Position numbers and translations under genes: made by a program
Assembly: GCF_047302425.1 (NCBI RefSeq)
Contig: NZ_CP154855.1
Span: 3,348,001 to 3,412,000, forward strand
Reading direction: 5' to 3'
DNA from: Oceanitalea sp047302425
GTDB taxonomy: Bacteria > Actinomycetota > Actinomycetes > Actinomycetales > Actinomycetaceae
Length of the DNA stretch: 64,000 nt
The notes under the pieces: generated by a model
What the model saw: the letters and a program-made list of their open reading frames with translations, nothing else
Told to the model about the DNA's origin: nothing
The model's database searches: none
Shown: positions 62,551-64,000 of the stretch, in pieces
Numbering within the stretch: the stretch's first letter is position 1
How the letters are laid out: each line of letters begins with the position of its first letter

Positions 62551-63312
62551 CTCGTCGACATCGACGAGGAGGCGAACCAGCGCAGGCCGGCCGGTGGTAG
62601 CGCGGGGGGCCGTCCTCGAAGCCTGCGCTCCTCGGTGCTGCTGAGCGGTGTACGGCACACGTCCGCTCGAACCCGCGGGGGTCGCGTGGTCCCGCTTCCG
62701 GCAGGCGACATAATCGGCGGCACCTCAGCTACGGGCATGGCTTCCTGCTCAGCTTGAGTAACGTCGGAGATCGGGGCTCGCCCCCTCTCGCCCGGCGTCT
62801 GGTGTGGGGTCGCTAGCGCCCCCACCCTCATCCTGGGAGCCGTCACTGTGGGTCTCGTCAACCCGGCATCCGACCTCACGTCCGTGCAAGAGACGCGCTC
62901 CTCCTTCTGCCTGTCGACATCGGCAACCGTCTGGCGGGTGTTGGCGCCGGACCGCGCCGACCGCCTTGCGCTCCGGATGCGATCGCGCTGCGGTGGTTCG
63001 ATGCGTACTTGGCGGCGAGGGCGGGGACACCATCGACGGCGCCGAGGGCGGCGTACCAAGGTCCTGCCCGCGGCCTTGACTGGGTGGCGCATGGCGTACT
63101 TGGCGCCGCAGACCGCCGCAGTAGCGGCGGAATGGATCCCGGCGCCAGCCCGAGGTCCTTCGTCTTGTTCCAGGCGCCTGAGCGGCCCCCGGGGCACCCG
63201 CGCCTTGCGGCCCAACGGGCGCGGGGTCGGGGATGAGGACGAGTCGGCGTCCCGTGCGGGCGCCCGCCCGCTGTGCCACGGTGAGAGCGACCACCCGCTC
63301 CCAGGAGGACCG
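62551..63312. other. 760-bp stretch without a convincing gene
   Basis: No frame shows family motifs or consistent third-position GC. Reading frames on both strands look shuffled. This is probably debris continuing from the remnant at 62461. The cupin-like gene's ribosome site begins at about 63303. Confidence 0.5.
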
Positions 63313-63654
63313 ATGCCCGACCTCAACGCCCTCGTCACCTCCCATCTCCAGGCCGCCCTCGCCGACGAGCACGGCCGCAGCGCCGAGCTCGTCATTCGCG
63401 ACGGCGTGCTGCGCCAGTCGATCCTCGCGCTGCGGGAGGGAACCGAGCTGGCCGAGCACAACGCCCCGCACGCCGCGAGCCTCCAGGTGCTCGTGGGCCG
63501 GGTCCGGGTGACCGGTGAAGACGAGCCGGTCCTCACCGCCGGCGAGCTGCACGTCCTCACCCACCAGCGCCACGCCGTCGTCGCCCTCGAGGACTCCGTC
63601 TTCCTCCTCACCACCGTGACCAGCCAGCCCGGGGAGCCCCCGCAGAACGAGTGA
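63313..63654 (+). CDS. Cupin-like small protein
   Basis: A 113-aa protein with AGGAGG upstream of its ATG. The order of short beta strands (LRQSILALREGTELAEHNAP, ASLQVLVGRVRV, VLTAGELHVLTHQRHAVVAL) fits a cupin barrel, with His72-type and HQRH residues at the expected places. The usual HxH pair is incomplete, so the metal site may be weak. Possibly a sensor or detoxifying protein. Confidence 0.75.
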   Translation: MPDLNALVTSHLQAALADEHGRSAELVIRDGVLRQSILALREGTELAEHNAPHAASLQVLVGRVRVTGEDEPVLTAGELHVLTHQRHAVVALEDSVFLLTTVTSQPGEPPQNE

Positions 63655-63676
63655 GCGGGCCTGCGATGATGGCGCG

Positions 63677-64000
63677 GTGCAGCCCGCCATCGTCTTCCGT
63701 GCCAGCGCCAGCCGCGGCTACGCCGTCGCCACGTGGGTGGTCGCCGTCGCCGTCCTCGCCGCCTTCGCCGTCAACGGCGGCGCCGAGGAGGTGCTCCGCT
63801 ACGGGGCGCTGCCACTCCTGCTCGCCGTCCTCGGCTGGACCGCCTTCTGGCGCCCGCTCGTGCGGGTCGAGCGCGACGGCGTGCGCGTGGTCAACGTCAT
63901 CAGCACCACCTGGCTGCCCTGGGCCGCCGTCACCGGCACCCGCACCCGCTGGGGCCTGGAGATCACCACGCACGGCCGCCCGGTGGGCGCCTGGGCGCTG
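63677..64000 (+). CDS. PH-like membrane protein (partial)
   Basis: Runs off the right edge. From the GTG at 63677 the 108 visible residues have two helices (ATWVVAVAVLAAFAV and YGALPLLLAVLGWTAFW) followed by RVERDGVRVVNVISTTWLPW, the start of a bacterial PH domain, as in small actinobacterial membrane proteins. Twenty-two bases separate it from the cupin gene. Confidence 0.7.
   Translation, partial: MQPAIVFRASASRGYAVATWVVAVAVLAAFAVNGGAEEVLRYGALPLLLAVLGWTAFWRPLVRVERDGVRVVNVISTTWLPWAAVTGTRTRWGLEITTHGRPVGAWAL

Overview
The window is high-GC DNA (over 70% by eye) with short spacers and many GTG starts, typical of an actinobacterium. A mycothiol-type deacetylase (mshB), an actinobacterial DapD of 317 aa, a three-part acyl-CoA carboxylase with an epsilon subunit, and a 7Fe ferredoxin beside dapC all point to Actinomycetota. 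The gene mix suggests Micrococcales, but I cannot fix the genus from the sequence alone. I saw no rRNA, tRNA or CRISPR array.

Layout. 0-10 kb: acyl-CoA carboxylase neighbourhood (birA start, accD, accE, maf, accA) with two DsbA-like thiol proteins, a formate/nitrite-type channel and a DUF885 protein. The maf gene is bracketed by two inverted arrays of an 18-bp repeat. 9.7-10.9 kb: a scrambled IS110-type transposase remnant. 10.9-23 kb: Nudix/NYN fusion, lysine biosynthesis (dapD, dapC), citrate synthase, ferredoxin, a VanW-type wall protein, a flavin reductase, an mshB with a fused membrane domain, and typA. 23.2-24.5 kb: a lone AbiEi-like gene framed by 69-bp inverted repeats. 24.5-43.9 kb: an unbroken minus-strand run holding putA, a complete oligopeptide importer (SBP, OppB, OppC, fused OppDF), two giant FtsX-type permeases, a PutP sodium/proline symporter and two ABC ATPases. 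PutP and PutA would together import and oxidise proline, and the Opp importer would feed peptides. 44-53.3 kb: a secreted repeat/excalibur protein, DUF1345, thymidine kinase, an ECF sigma factor with its YCII partner, an S9 peptidase, an AraC regulator, an HTTM membrane protein with its partner, a YidD-like protein and a TetR regulator.

53.3-57 kb is an accessory island. A truncated MBL-hydrolase tail is followed by three tightly coupled genes of visibly lower GC, with TTA leucine codons in the third: a sce7726-like predicted nuclease, a sce7725-like protein, and a HEPN/RES protein with a zinc ribbon and a NAD+-phosphorylase-type domain. This is the best candidate here for an undescribed defence or toxin system. 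57-60.4 kb returns to host genes (ABC-F, VOC, ychF). 60.4-63.3 kb is a second, decayed accessory stretch: gene fragments around a secreted, possibly bacteriocin-like protein and a small two-TM protein. The window ends with a cupin-like gene and a truncated membrane protein.
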